A stretch of DNA of 64,000 nt. Source: Stomorhina lunata (lineage: Eukaryota > Arthropoda > Insecta > Diptera > Rhiniidae). The notes beneath the pieces were generated by a model. That model was not told the origin of the DNA. It did no database searches and worked only from the letters and a program-made list of their open reading frames with translations. Shown here piece by piece: positions 47,000-59,445 of this stretch. The position numbers and the translations under genes are program-made. Positions within the stretch are counted from its first letter, which is position 1. The number at the start of each line of letters is the position of its first letter. The DNA lies in NCBI GenBank assembly GCA_933228675.1, contig OW121741.1, forward strand, positions 36,423,952 to 36,487,951, read 5' to 3'.

Positions 47000-49760
47000 C
47001 CATTTTCCAAAAATTCAAACAGCGAAAAACTATCCTATTGTATGAAAATATCCACATTTAAAACTTTAATTAATTTGGTTAAATCGTTTTGATCATCCAT
47101 ATTTGTAATTCTTATATTCGATTTATACTGGCCTATTTTACCCACTGGTCACACCTTAACATAATCTCAAAATTTCAGAAAAATCGGTGTGCAGGGTCAT
47201 TCATATTTGTCATTGTTAATATTTAGCTTATATGGAAGGGACCACGCGCATTTTAGATTCCAAACAAACCTAGCCTATTTTAACCACCGGTTACACCTTG
47301 ACATACTATCAACATTTCAGAAAAATCGGTCCGGTCGGTCATCTATATTTGTCATTTTTTTATATATATGAGTTATATGGGAGGGGTCACGCCCACTTAA
47401 GATTTGATAAAAAGACCTTGTCCATTTTAACCACCGGTCACACCTTACAATATTATGAAAATTTCAGAAAAATCGGGCAGCTCGGTCATTCATATTTGTC
47501 ATTTTCAATATTTGACTTATATGGGAGGGGTCACGCCTACTTAAGATTTTAAAAAAGAATCTTGCCTATTTTAACCACCTGTCACACCTTGACATACTAT
47601 CAACATTTCAGAAAAATCGGTCTGGTCGGTCATCTATATTTGTCATTTTTAATATATATGAGTTATATGGGAGGGGTCACGCCCACTTGAGATTTGATAA
47701 AAAGACTTTATCGATTTTAACCACTGGTCACACCATTTCATATTGTCTGAATTTTAGAAAAATCGGTCAGTTCTGTCATCCATATTTATAATTTTCAATA
47801 TTTAACTTCTATGGGAGGGGTCACGCCCACTTGACATTTAAAAAAAGAACCTTGCCTATTTTAACCACCGGTCACACCTTACCATATTATGAAAATTTCA
47901 GAAAATTCGGACAGCTCGGTCATCCATATTTGTCATTTTCAATATTTGACTTATATGGGAGGGGTCACGCCTACCTGAGATTTCAAAAAAGAACCTTGCC
48001 TATTTTAACCACCTGTCACAATTTAACATACTATCAAAATTTCAGAAAAATCGGTCCGGTCGGTCATCTATTTTTGTCGTTTTTAATATATGAGTTATAT
48101 GGGAGGGGTCACGCCCACTTGAGATTTGAGCAAAAGACCTTGTCCATTTTAACCAATGGTCACACCATACCATATTGTCTGAGTTTTAGAAAAATCGGTC
48201 AGTTCGGTCATCCATATTTGTAATTTTTAATATTTTACTTATATGGGAGGCGTCACGCCCACTTGACATTTAAAAAAAGAACCTTGCCTATTTTAACCAC
48301 CGGTCACACCTTACCATATTATGAAAATTTCAGAAAAATCGGACAGCTCGGTCATCCATATTTGTCATTTTCAATATTTGACTTATATGGGAGGGGTCAC
48401 GCCTACCTGAGATTTCAAAAAAGAACCTTGCCTATTTTAACCACCTGTCACAATTAAACATACTATCAAAATTTCAGAAAAATCGGTCCGGTCGGTCATC
48501 TATTTTTGTCGTTTTTAATATATGAGTTATATGGGAGGGGTCACGCCCACTTGAGATTTGATAAAAAGACTTTATCCATTTTAACCACTGGTCACACCAT
48601 ACCATATTGTCTGAATTTTAGAAAAATCGGTCAGTTCTGTCATCCATATTTGTAATTTTCAATATTTAACTTCTATGGGAGGGGTCACGCCCACTTGACT
48701 TTTAAAAAAAGAACCTTGCCTATTTTAACCACCGGTCACACCTTGACATACTATCAACATTTCAGAAAAATTGGTCTGGTCGGTCATCTATATTTGTCAT
48801 TTTTAATATATGAGTTATATGGGAGGGGTCACGCCCACTTGAGATTTGATAAAAAGACCTTATCCATTTTAACCACTGGTCACACCATACCATATTGTCT
48901 GAATTTCAGAAAAATTGGTCAGTTCGGTCATCCATATTTGTAATTTTCAATATTTAACTTCTATGGGAAGGGTCACGCCCACTTGACATTTAAAAAAAGA
49001 CATTTACCATATTATGAAAATTTCAGAAAAATCGGGCAGCTCGGTCATTCATATTTGTCATTTTCAATATTTGACTTATATGGGAGGGGTCACGCCTACT
49101 TAAGATTTCAAAAAAGAACCTTGCCTATTTTAACCACCTGTCACACCTTAACATACTATCAAAATTTCAGAAAAATCGGTCCGGTCGGTCATCTATTTTT
49201 GTCGTTTTTAATATATGAGTTATATGGGAGGGGTCACGCCCACTTGAGATTTGATAAAAAGACCTTGTCCATTTTAACCACTGGTCAGACCATTTCATAT
49301 TGTCTGAATTTTAGAAAAATCGGTCAGTTCGGTCATCCATATTTGTAATTTTCAATATTTAACTTCTATGGGAGGGGTCACGCCCACTTGACATTTAAAA
49401 AAAGAACCTTGCCTATTTTAACCACCGGTCACACCTTGACATACTATCAACATATCAGAAAAATCGGGCAGCTCGGTCATCCATATTTGTCATTTTCAAT
49501 ATTTGACTTATATGTGAGGGGTCACGCCCACTTGAGATTTCAAAAAAAATCTGGCCCATTTTATCCATCGGTCACACCTTAACATACTGTCAAAATTTGA
49601 GAAAAATCGGGCCTCTCGATCACCTATATTTGTAATTTTTAATATATGAGTTATATGGGAGGGGTCACGCCCCGTTGAGATTTCAAAAAAAAAAGCTAGC
49701 CAATCTTAACCACCGGTCACACCATACCTCACTGTCAAAATTTCAGGAATGTTAGCATAA
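47000..49760. repeat. About 144-bp tandem array with 432-bp higher-order period
   Basis: Around nineteen units share TATATGGGAGGGGTCACGCC, TTTTAACCACCGGTCACACC and TTTCAGAAAAATCGG. The GGGGTCACGCC block recurs every 144-146 bp. Three monomer types alternate, marked CGG(A/G)CAGCTCGGTCAT, CGGTCCGGTCGGTCATC and CGGTCAGTTCGGTCATCC. Trimers repeat at 432 bp (for example 47831, 48263 and 48695), shortened to 288 and 405 bp afterwards by deletion. Some frames stay open through the array only because 144 is divisible by 3. Confidence 0.93.
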
Positions 49761-50150
49761 CTTTATCAACATTTTGAAAATCATCAAAATCAATTTACCC
49801 AGTTATAGGAATTGTATTTGTAAGGGGAAAGGGGCCATCCCCTGATCCGATCCTTTTAAGTTTTTTTCTAAAGTACGGCCATTGGTAATGAATTTACTTT
49901 TGTTAAGTTTGAAGTTTCTAACTTTTATGGTTTATCAAATTCAATGATAAATACTAAATTTTGTACCATTTGGTCCACTATTTACCCTATTTGGGCCCTT
50001 TCTGGACCAAGTTTAAGGGAATGTTCTATCTAATTTCAAAATTTCATCAAAATCGGTTGAACCGTTTAGGAGTCAACCTCTTTCAAACAAACAAATAAAC
50101 AAACAAACTTACAAACACATTTATAATATATATATAGATATATATAGATT

Positions 50151-50676
50151 TAAAATATTTATTTACTTATTTGAAATTTATACATCGTTTTAAATTTGTT
50201 TTATTTTAAAAATTGTGTACATTGTAATATTTATACAAAATTAATTTCATTTATAATATTTCACTTTTTCCCCCCATTAAATTAAATAAAACTTTTATTT
50301 TATTTAATTTGAAATCCCGCGAATCGTTGCAGTTGTTGTTTGTTTTATATTATTTATTTATAAAACCACATTAATAATTTCATGAAATTAAAATATTTAT
50401 AAAATTGAATTATATATTTTGTAAACACAGAATGTTATTTTTCTCATTATAATAAATTATTACTGCATTATTATCTATTTATTATTATGTAAAAAATGCA
50501 ATATGTTTTGCAAAAAATAAAATAAAATGAGTTTTATATGGCATTTTGTTTATTCAATAAATAAATTTAAATTTATATGGAAATTCATGATAAAACACGA
50601 GAACCCACATGCATTGGGAAAGCCGTTTTCAGTCAAGGCAGATTTTTGGCATTGTGAAAGTGCTTGTTGTGATTAA
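50151..50676. other. No recognisable feature
   Basis: Very AT-rich; nothing supported. Confidence 0.4.
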
Positions 50677-50679
50677 TTA

Positions 50680-50861
50680 CACTGTGCTCAATTTTGACAA
50701 CTTTTTTTTTACCGACAAAAGGTCGCCCATTTGAGGGTCTCAATAGTGCTAACCGTTTTTTTAGATTAGCTCTAGTTTTCGAGATATAGCGTTATTTCAA
50801 AAATATTTTCAAAAATATTTTTTGTTCCGCAAACAAAAAAAATTATTTCCAAAATTAATAG
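50680..50861. mobile_element. CACTG-ended element, left-end fragment
   Basis: Starts CACTGTGCTCAATTTTGAC directly after TTA (50677-50679). It contains GTGCTAACCGTTTTTTTAG and GCTCTAGTTTTCGAGATATA as in 13004-15360, and CAAACAAAAAAAATTATTTC. It breaks off at AATTATTTCCAAAATT, where the 22-bp satellite begins. Confidence 0.85.
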
Positions 50862-53800
50862 AAAAAGTTAAATTTTTCTATAGAAAAAGTTAAATTTTTC
50901 TATAGAAAAAGTTAAATTTTTCTATAGAAAAAGTTAAATTTTTCTATAGAAAAAGTTAAATTTTTCTATAGAAAAAGTTAAATTTTTCTATAGAAAAAGT
51001 TAAATTTTTCTATAGAAAAAGTTAAATTTTTCTATAGAAAAAGTTAAATTTTTCTATAGAAAAAGTTAAATTTTTCTATAGAAAAAGTTAAATTTTTCTA
51101 TAGAAAAAGTTAAATTTTTCTATAGAAAAAGTTAAATTTTTCTATAGAAAAAGTTAAATTTTTCTATAGAAAAAGTTAAATTTTTCTATAGAAAAAGTTA
51201 AATTTTTCTAAAGAAAAATTAAATTTTTCTATAGAAAAAGTTAAATTTTTCTATAGAAAAAGTTAAATTTTTCTATAGAAAAAGTTAAATTTTTCTATAG
51301 AAAAAGTTAAATTTTTCTATAGAAAAAGTTAAATTTTTCTATAGAAAAAGTTAAATTTTTCTATAGAAAAAGTTAAATTTTTCTATAGAAAAAGTTAAAT
51401 TTTTCTATAGAAAAAGTTAAATTTTTCTATAGAAAAAGTTAAATTTTTCTATAGAAAAAGTTAAATTTTTCTATAGAAAAAGTTAAATTTTTCTATAGAA
51501 AAAGTTAAATTTTTCTATAGAAAAAGTTAAATTTTTCTATAGAAAAAGTTAAATTTTTCTATAGAAAAAGTTAAATTTTTCTATAGAAAAAGTTAAATTT
51601 TTCTATAGAAAAAGTTAAATTTTTCTATAGAAAAAGTTAAATTTTTCTAAAGAAAAATTAAATTTTTCTATAGAAAAAGTTAAATTTTTCTATAGAAAAA
51701 GTTAAATTTTTCTATAGAAAAAGTTAAATTTTTCTATAGAAAAAGTTAAATTTTTCTATAGAAAAAGTTAAATTTTTCTATAGAAAAAGTTAAATTTTTC
51801 TATAGAAAAAGTTAAATTTTTCTATAGAAAAAGTTAAATTTTTCTATAGAAAAAGTTAAATTTTTCTATAGAAAAAGTTAAATTTTTCTATAGAAAAAGT
51901 TAAATTTTTCTATAGAAAAAGTTAAATTTTTCTATAGAAAAAGTTAAATTTTTCTATAGAAAAAGTTAAATTTTTCTATAGAAAAAGTTAAATTTTTCTA
52001 TAGAAAAAGTTAAATTTTTCTATAGAAAAAGTTAAATTTTTCTATAGAAAAAGTTAAATTTTTCTATAGAAAAAGTTAAATTTTTCTAAAGAAAAATTAA
52101 ATTTTTCTATAGAAAAAGTTAAATTTTTCTATAGAAAAAGTTAAATTTTTCTATAGAAAAAGTTAAATTTTTCTATAGAAAAAGTTAAATTTTTCTATAG
52201 AAAAAGTTAAATTTTTCTATAGAAAAAGTTAAATTTTTCTATAGAAAAAGTTAAATTTTTCTATAGAAAAAGTTAAATTTTTCTATAGAAAAAGTTAAAT
52301 TTTTCTATAGAAAAAGTTAAATTTTTCTATAGAAAAAGTTAAATTTTTCTATAGAAAAAGTTAAATTTTTCTATAGAAAAAGTTAAATTTTTCTATAGAA
52401 AAAGTTAAATTTTTCTATAGAAAAAGTTAAATTTTTCTATAGAAAAAGTTAAATTTTTCTATAGAAAAAGTTAAATTTTTCTATAGAAAAAGTTAAATTT
52501 TTCTATAGAAAAAGTTAAATTTTTCTATAGAAAAAGTTAAATTTTTCTATAGAAAAAGTTAAATTTTTCTATAGAAAAAGTTAAATTTTTCTATAGAAAA
52601 ACTTAAATTTTTCTATAGAAAAAGTTAAATTTTTCTATAGAAAAAGTTAAATTTTTCTATAGAAAAACTTAAATTTTTCTATAGAAAAACTTAAATTTTT
52701 CTATAGAAAAACTTAAATTTTTCTATAGAAAAAGTTAAATTTTTCTATAGAAAAACTTAAATTTTTCTATAGAAAAACTTAAATTTTTCTATAGAAAAAC
52801 TTAAATTTTTCTATAGAAAAACTTAAATTTTTCTATAGAAAAACTTAAATTTTTCTATAGAAAAACTTAAATTTTTCTATAGAAAAACTTAAATTTTTCT
52901 ATAGAAAAACTTAAATTTTTCTATAGAAAAACTTAAATTTTTCTATAGAAAAACTTAAATTTTTCTATAGAAAAACTTAAATTTTTCTATAGAAAAACTT
53001 AAATTTTTCTATAGAAAAACTTAAATTTTTCTATAGAAAAACTTAAATTTTTCTATAGAAAAACTTAAATTTTTCTATAGAAAAACTTAAATTTTTCTAA
53101 AGAAAAACTTAAATTTTTCTATAGAAAAACTTAAATTTTTCTAAAGAAAAACTTAAATTTTTCTATAGAAAAACTTAAATTTTTCTATAGAAAAACTTAA
53201 ATTTTTCTATAGAAAAACTTAAATTTTTCTATAGAAAAACTTAAATTTTTCTATAGAAAAACTTAAATTTTTCTATAGAAAAACTTAAATTTTTCTATAG
53301 AAAAACTTAAATTTTTCTATAGAAAAACTTAAATTTTTCTATAGAAAAACTTAAATTTTTCTATAGAAAAACTTAAATTTTTCTATAGAAAAACTTAAAT
53401 TTTTCTATAGAAAAACTTAAATTTTTCTATAGAAAAACTTAAATTTTTCTATAGAAAAAGTTAAAGTTTTCTATAGAAAAAGTTAAAATTTTCTATAGAA
53501 AAAATTAAAGTTTTCTATAGAAAAAAATAAGTTTTTCTATAGAAAAACTTAATTTTTCTATAGAAAAAATTAAGTTTTTCTATAGAAAAAATTAAGTTTT
53601 TCTATAGAAAAAATTAAGTTTTTCTATAGAAAAAATTAAGTTTTTCTATAGAAAAAATTAAGTTTTTCTATAGAAAAAATTAAGTTTTTCTATAGAAAAA
53701 ATTAAGTTTTTCTATAGAAAAAATTAAGTTTTTCTGTAGAAAAAATTAAGTTTTTCTGTAGAAAAAATTAAGTTTTTCTATAGAAAAAAATTAAGTTTTT

Positions 53801-54830
53801 CTATAGAAAAAATTAAGTTTTTCAATAGAAAAAATTAAGTTTTTCAATAGAAAAAATTAAGTTTTTCTATAGAAAAAATTAAGTTTTTCAATAGAAAAAA
53901 TTAAGTTTTTCTATAGAAAAAATTAAGTTTTTCTATAGAAAAAATTAAGTTTTTCTACAGAAAAAATTAAGTTTTTCTATAGAAAAATTTAAGTTTTTCT
54001 ATAGAAAAATTTAAGTTTTTCTATAGAAAAAATTAAGTTTTTCTATAGAAAAAATTAAGTTTTTCTATAGAAAAAATTAAGTTTTTCTATAGAAAAAATT
54101 AAGTTTTTCTATAGAAAAAATTAAGTTTTTCTATAGAAAAAAATAAGTTTTTCTATAGAAAAATTTAAGTTTTTCAATAGAAAAAATTAAGTTTTTCTAT
54201 AGAAAAAATTAAGTTTTTCTATAGAAAAAATTAAGTTTTTCTACAGAAAAAATTAAGTTTTTCTATAGAAAAATTTAAGTTTTTCTATAGAAAAACTTAA
54301 ATTTTTCTATAGAAAAACTTAAATAGAAAAAAAACTTCTATAGAAAAACTTAAATTTAAGTTTTTTCTATAGAAAAACTTAAATTTTTCTATAGAAAAAC
54401 TTAATTAATTTTTTCTATAGAAAAAATTAAGTTTTTCTATAGAAAAATTTAAGTTTTTCTATAGAAAAATTTAAGTTTTTCTATAGAAAAATTTAAGTTT
54501 TTCTATAGAAAAATTTAAGTTTTTCTATAGAAAAATTTAAGTTTTTCTATAGAAAAATTTAAGTTTTTCTATAGAAAAAATTAAGTTTTTCTATAGAAAA
54601 AATTAATTAAGTTTTTCTATAGAAAAAATTAATTAAGTTTTTCTATAGAAAAAATTAAGTTTTTCTATAGAAAAATTAAGTTTTTCTATAGAAAAAATTA
54701 AGTTTTTCTATAGAAAAAATTAAGTTTTTCTGTAGAAAAAATTAAGTTTTTCTATAGAAAAATTTAAGTTTTTCTATAGAAAAATTTAAGTTTTTCTATA
54801 GAAAAATTTAAGTTTTTCTATAGAAAAATT
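50862..54830. repeat. 22-bp satellite array, three subfamilies
   Basis: About 180 monomers around TTTTTCTATAGAAAAA. Block 1 (50862 to about 52600) has the linker GTTAAA, with very little variation. Block 2 (about 52600-53450) has CTTAAA, with some mixing near 52640-52740. Block 3 (about 53460-54830) has the linker AATTAAG or TTTAAG, the reverse complement of block 2, with more variation and a rearranged junction at 54300-54420. A single marker monomer (CTAAAGAAAAATT, 21 bp) occurs at 51208, 51647 and 52086, exactly 439 bp apart (19 x 22 + 21). This shows a 20-monomer higher-order repeat in block 1. Confidence 0.98.
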
Positions 54831-54969
54831 TTTTGCCTATTTTCAAATTCTTTCTTAAAATAATTTTACTTTTAAAATTTTACATAAATATATCCCACTC
54901 TGCACTTTTACCCAAAGACATATTATAAAAAAACTTCTAAAATATTATTAAACAATTAATATTTATTAC
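54831..54969. other. No recognisable feature
   Basis: AT-rich spacer. Confidence 0.4.
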
Positions 54970-54973
54970 TTAA

Positions 54974-55802
54974 GGTACGGTCAGACTCATTAAACATTTA
55001 AATCAAATATTTTGAGTAAAATATTGTCAAAACAATATAATAAAAAATTTGTGGTCACACTTGCACATTTATTTGACGATTTTTATTTGATAAAATACAG
55101 AAAAAATATGTTCAAAGTATAAACAAAAAAACAGGTTTTATTTATGGTCACACTGAAGATTAAATATTTTCCCAAAAAATATTTGATCAAATTTTTTCAA
55201 AACAAAATTGTGTATCTGGCAATTTGTTTCTCATATTTGAGTTGTTGTTTCTCAAATTTGATGTTGTTGTTTCTCAAAATTGATGTTGTTGTTTCTCAAA
55301 TTTGATGTTGTTGTTTCTGTTTGAATAGTAAACAATACAAATGCTCAGCTGTTATTTGCCCCTGTTTGATGTTACAAAAATTTTGTAAGATTAAATAATT
55401 ATTTGATCAAATTTTAATAAAATATTTGCTCTTGCGTGGTCACATTAGGAAAATTTTTATTTGCTGGCATATGATTTTGTTTTGTTCAAATCAACATGTT
55501 TCTTGTTTGAACCTCAAAAATATTTTGTGGTCAGACTACGAGGATCAAATATTTGATAATTTCGATTAAATGTTTAATCAATGTGACCGTAGCTTAAGAT
55601 TAAATAATTATTTGATCAAAATTTAATAAAATATTTGCTCTTGCGTGGTCACATTAGGAAAATTTTTATTTGCTGGCAAATGATTTTGTTTTGTTCAAAT
55701 CAACATGTTTCTTGTTTGAACCTCAAAAATATTTTGTGGTCAGACTACGAGGATCAAATATTTGATAATTTCGATTAAATGTTTAATCAATGTGACCGTA
55801 GC
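54974..55802. mobile_element. TTAA-flanked element with duplicated right end
   Basis: The left end GGTACGGTCAGACTCATTAA follows TTAA (54970-54973). The right end, read inwards, is GCTACGGTCACATTGATTAA and is followed by TTAA at 55594-55597. The ends are inverted repeats of about 30 bp (including ATTAAACATTTAA). A 209-bp near-perfect tandem duplication then repeats the right part, including the terminal inverted repeat and the junction, up to 55802, followed again by TTAA (55804-55807, one extra T). No ORF. TTAA duplications are the hallmark of piggyBac-type transposition, so this may be a non-autonomous relative; the superfamily is inference. Confidence 0.7.
55250..55325. repeat. 22-bp minisatellite (TTTCTCAAATTTGATGTTGT)
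   Basis: Three to four copies at 22-bp spacing (CTCAAA at 55251, 55273, 55295) inside the TTAA-flanked element. Confidence 0.9.
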
Positions 55803-55807
55803 TTTAA

Positions 55808-56255
55808 TTAATTTCATATAAAAATATTTCGACTTAGTCAAGCCCTGTCCGGATTACAACACTTTATATCACAACAGCTTATTTGGATTTTTTTTGCATT
55901 AAACAAACTTTCTATTTTGTATGTAAAAAAGTAAAATAATTTAGTTATTAAAATAGCAGCTGGCAAAAAAATGTGCATATAATTAAAGAAACTATTAATA
56001 ATTGAACTAATTACATTATAATTTTTATTATTATTAGCAGAGTTGTATTATTTTTGTTTTACATTATATTTGCATACGTGTACGAGTTGAAATAAAATAA
56101 TTAAATAAACTTATCATAAGTGCAATATGAATGCGGAATGAATATAAATGTGTAAATCTTATTGAGTACAAACAAGCCTTTTGAAAGTAGAGGGAAATTC
56201 TAGGGCATTTCTAAAGGAGGCCTCGAAAATGATTTTGTAAAGTTATCACTTACAT
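55808..56255. other. No recognisable feature
   Basis: AT-rich sequence; no gene or repeat supported. Confidence 0.4.
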
Positions 56256-56259
56256 TTCC

Positions 56260-59200
56260 GTGGTAATTTTATATAATTTCTAATCGTAGGTTTTTATATA
56301 AAACATTTCTAATCGTAGGTTCTTATATAATACAATTTCTAGTCTAAGTCCAATCGTAGTTCTAAAGTAGTAAAATCATAGTTCTAAAGTAGTCCAATTG
56401 TAGTTCTAAAGTTGTCCAATCGTAGTTCTAAAGTTGTACAATCGTAGTTCTAAAGTAGTCCAATTTCTGGTCTAAGTCCAGATTTAGTTAAATTTCTAGT
56501 TTAAGTCCAATTGTAGTTCTTATATAGAAAAATTTCTAGTTTAAATCTAATTGTAGTTCTAGTATAGTCCAATTTCTAGTCTAAGTGCGATCGCAGTACA
56601 TATATAATCCAATTTCTGGTCTAAGCCAATCATAGTTCAAATATAGCCCAATTTCTGGTCTAAGTCCAATCGTAGTTTTAGTATAGTCCAATTTCTACTC
56701 TTAGTGAAATTGTAGTTCTATTATAGTCCAATTTCTGGTCTAAGTCTAATCGTAGTTCCAATATAGTTCAATTTGTAGTCTAAGTCCAATTTTATTTCAA
56801 ATATAGTCCAATTTTTACTCTTAGTCCAATTTCTAATCGTTGGTCCCCATATAAGACGATTTATACATTGAGATCCGTTTGTAGTCCAACCTGAGTTCAA
56901 CCGTAGTTTTAATATAGTCTAATTTATGGTCTAAGTCTAATAGTAGTTCAAATATAGTCCAATTTATGATCTAAGTTCAATTTTAGATCTAGTATAGTCT
57001 AATTTCTGGTCTAAGTCCAATCGTAGTTCTAACATAGTCCAAAATCTGGTGTAAGTCCAACCGTAATTCTAATATAGTCCAATTTCTAGTCTAAATCCGA
57101 TCGTAGTTCTTATATAGTCAAATTTCCAGTCTAAGTTTAATCGTAGTTCTAATATAGTCAAATTTTTAGTTGAAGACCGATCGTAGTTCTAATTTCTAGT
57201 TTAACTCCAATCGTAGTTCTAATGTAAGCAATTTCTAGTCTAAGTCCGATCGTCGTTATAATTTAGTCCTGTTTCTAGTCAAGGGTCAATTATAGTTCTA
57301 ATATAGTCCATTTTCTAGTCTAAGTTCAATTGTTGTCCTAATATAGTTAAATTTCTACTCTTAGTCCAATCGTAGTTCTAATAGAGTCCAAATTCTAGTC
57401 TTAGTCCGATCGTGGTTTTAATACAGTCCAATTTCTAGTCTTAGTGCAATCGTTGTTCTAATGTAGTCCAATTTCTGGTATAAGTCCAATCGTAGTTCTA
57501 ATATAGTCCAATTTCTGGTATAAGTCCAATCGTAGTTCTAATATAGTCCAATTTCTGGTGTAAGTCCTATCGTAGTTCTAATATAGTCAAATTTCTAGTC
57601 TAAGTCCAAACGTAGTTCTAATACAGTCAAATTTCTAGTCTAATCCAATCGTAGTTCTAATACAGTCAAATTTCTAGTCTAATCCCATCGTAGTTCTAAT
57701 GTAGTTCAACTTCTTCATAGTTCTAATATAGCCCAAAATAGTCCAATTTCTATTATAAGTCCTATTGTAGCTCTAATGTAGTCTGATTTTCGGTCTAAGT
57801 CCGATCGTAGTTCTAATTTTGTTCAATTTCTAGTCTAATTCCAATCGAAGATTTAACATAGTCCAAATTTTAGTTAAAGTCCAATTGTAGTTCTTATATA
57901 GTATAAATTCTAGTCTAAGTTAAATCATTGTTTTTATAAAGCCCAATTTCTAGTCTTAGTCTAATTGTAGTTCTAATTAAGACCAATTTCTAGTCTAAGT
58001 CCAATCGTAGTTCTAATATAGTCCAATTTCTGGTCTAAGTCCAATCGTAGTTCTATTATAGTTCAATTTCTGGTATAAGTCCAATCGTTGTTCTTATATA
58101 GTCCAATTTCTAGTCTAAGTCCAATCTTAGTTCTAATATAGTCCAGTTTCTAGTCTAGATCCAATCGTAGTTTTATTATAGTCCAATCGTCTAATGTAGT
58201 TTAATCGTAGTTCTAATATAGTCCAATTTCTGGTCTAAGTCAAATAGTAATTCCAGTATAGTCCAATTTCTAGTCTAAGTCCAATCGAAGTTCTAATATA
58301 GTCCAATTTCTAGTCTAAGTTCAATTGTAGTTCTAATTTACTACAATTTCTAGTTTAAGTCCTATCGTGCTTCTAATTTAGTCCAATTTCCGGTGTAAGT
58401 CCAATCGTAGTTCTATTATAGTCTAATTGTCTAATGTAGTCCAATTTCTAGTCTAAGTCAAATCCTAGTTCTAATATAGTTTAATTGTCTAACGAAGTCC
58501 AATCGTAGTTCTAATATAGTTTAATTGTCTAACGAAGTCCAATCGTAGTTCTAATATAGTTTAATTGTCTAACGAAGTCCAATTTTTAATCTTTGTGTAA
58601 TCGTAGTTCTAATATAGTCCAATTTCTAGTCGAAATTCTGGTCTAAGTCCAATCGTAGTTCTAATATAGTCCAATTTCTGGTCTAAGTCAAATAGTAATT
58701 CTAATATAGTCCACTTTCTTCATATATTATTTAAGGTCCGTTTGAAGGCCAGCCTGAGTCCAATCGCAGGTCTTATAAATTACAATTTTTAATCGTAGGG
58801 TTTTATATAATAAAATTTCGAACCATAGGTTCTTATATTATAAAATTTCGAATCATAGGTTCTTATATAAGATTCCCTTCTAAGTTCTTGTTGCAGTCCA
58901 ATTTCTAATCGGATTGTCTTTATGATACAATTTCTAACCTGAGTCCAACTATATTCCTTATACAGCCTCATTTCTAATCTGGTGTCATTTTATAGTTTAT
59001 TTCTAATCGTAGCTCCTTCTAAAGTACAATTTCTAAAGGTCTTAATACAATTTTTAATAGTAGGTCCACATATAATACAATTTTCAGTCTAAGGTCCTTC
59101 TGTAATCCTATTTCTAATCGTGGAGATATATTTTAATTAATTTTTAGTCTGAGGTCTCTCTTTAGTCTAGTTTTTTTCGACTAAGGTGCTGCTGAAGTCC

Positions 59201-59430
59201 AATTTTTAATCCTAGATTCATATATAGTCCAATTTTCAATCTGAGGGGCTTCTGAAGTCTCATTTTTATTTTTTCCGTAGTTCAATATCCAATCCTATAA
59301 TCATATATAGTCCAATTTCCATCCTACATCCCTTCTATAGTTTTATTTTTGGTCTAAAGTCCTCTACAAACCAATTCTCTTTCCTTCATTCGTATATAGT
59401 CCAATTTCTAATAGAAGGTCCTTATATATC
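56260..59430. repeat. Degenerate 40-bp tandem array
   Basis: About 75 diverged units of AGTCTAAGTCCAATCGTAGT plus TCTAATATAGTCCAATTTCT. Locally tidy stretches (57460-57560, 58000-58140) keep the 40-bp period. Many units are truncated, and there are three perfect 52-bp repeats near 58470-58600 (TAATTGTCTAACGAAGTCCA). Unlike the other satellites, it lacks the TTTTC-N4-GAAAA palindrome and is less AT-biased. Confidence 0.93.
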
Positions 59431-59445
59431 AAAATGAAATTTATA

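Larger units (their letters stand above)
46358..50150 (+). mobile_element. Composite repeat beginning TACCCGGCGTTGCCCGGG
   Basis: It begins ACTAGCTGCTTGTACCCGGC with a GC-rich hairpin (CCCGGCGTTGCCCGGG), a start motif I know from dispersed insect repeats. It ends with AACAAACAAATAAACAAACA and a TATATATAGAT tail. The interior contains a run of short CAATCGTCAAA-type repeats (46545-46760) and then the 145-bp array. No ORF of a known enzyme was found. The limits are inferred from the start hairpin and the A-rich/TATA tail; no target duplication was confirmed. Confidence 0.45.

Noticed and set aside
47189..49582. Frames of 60-130 codons with GRGHAHLRF-type repeats
   Set aside because: Open only because the 144-bp monomer is a multiple of 3; most start at equivalent positions in each repeat.
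56260..59430. CRISPR-like regular repeats
   Set aside because: The repeats are contiguous and diverged without unique spacers, and the window is plainly eukaryotic.
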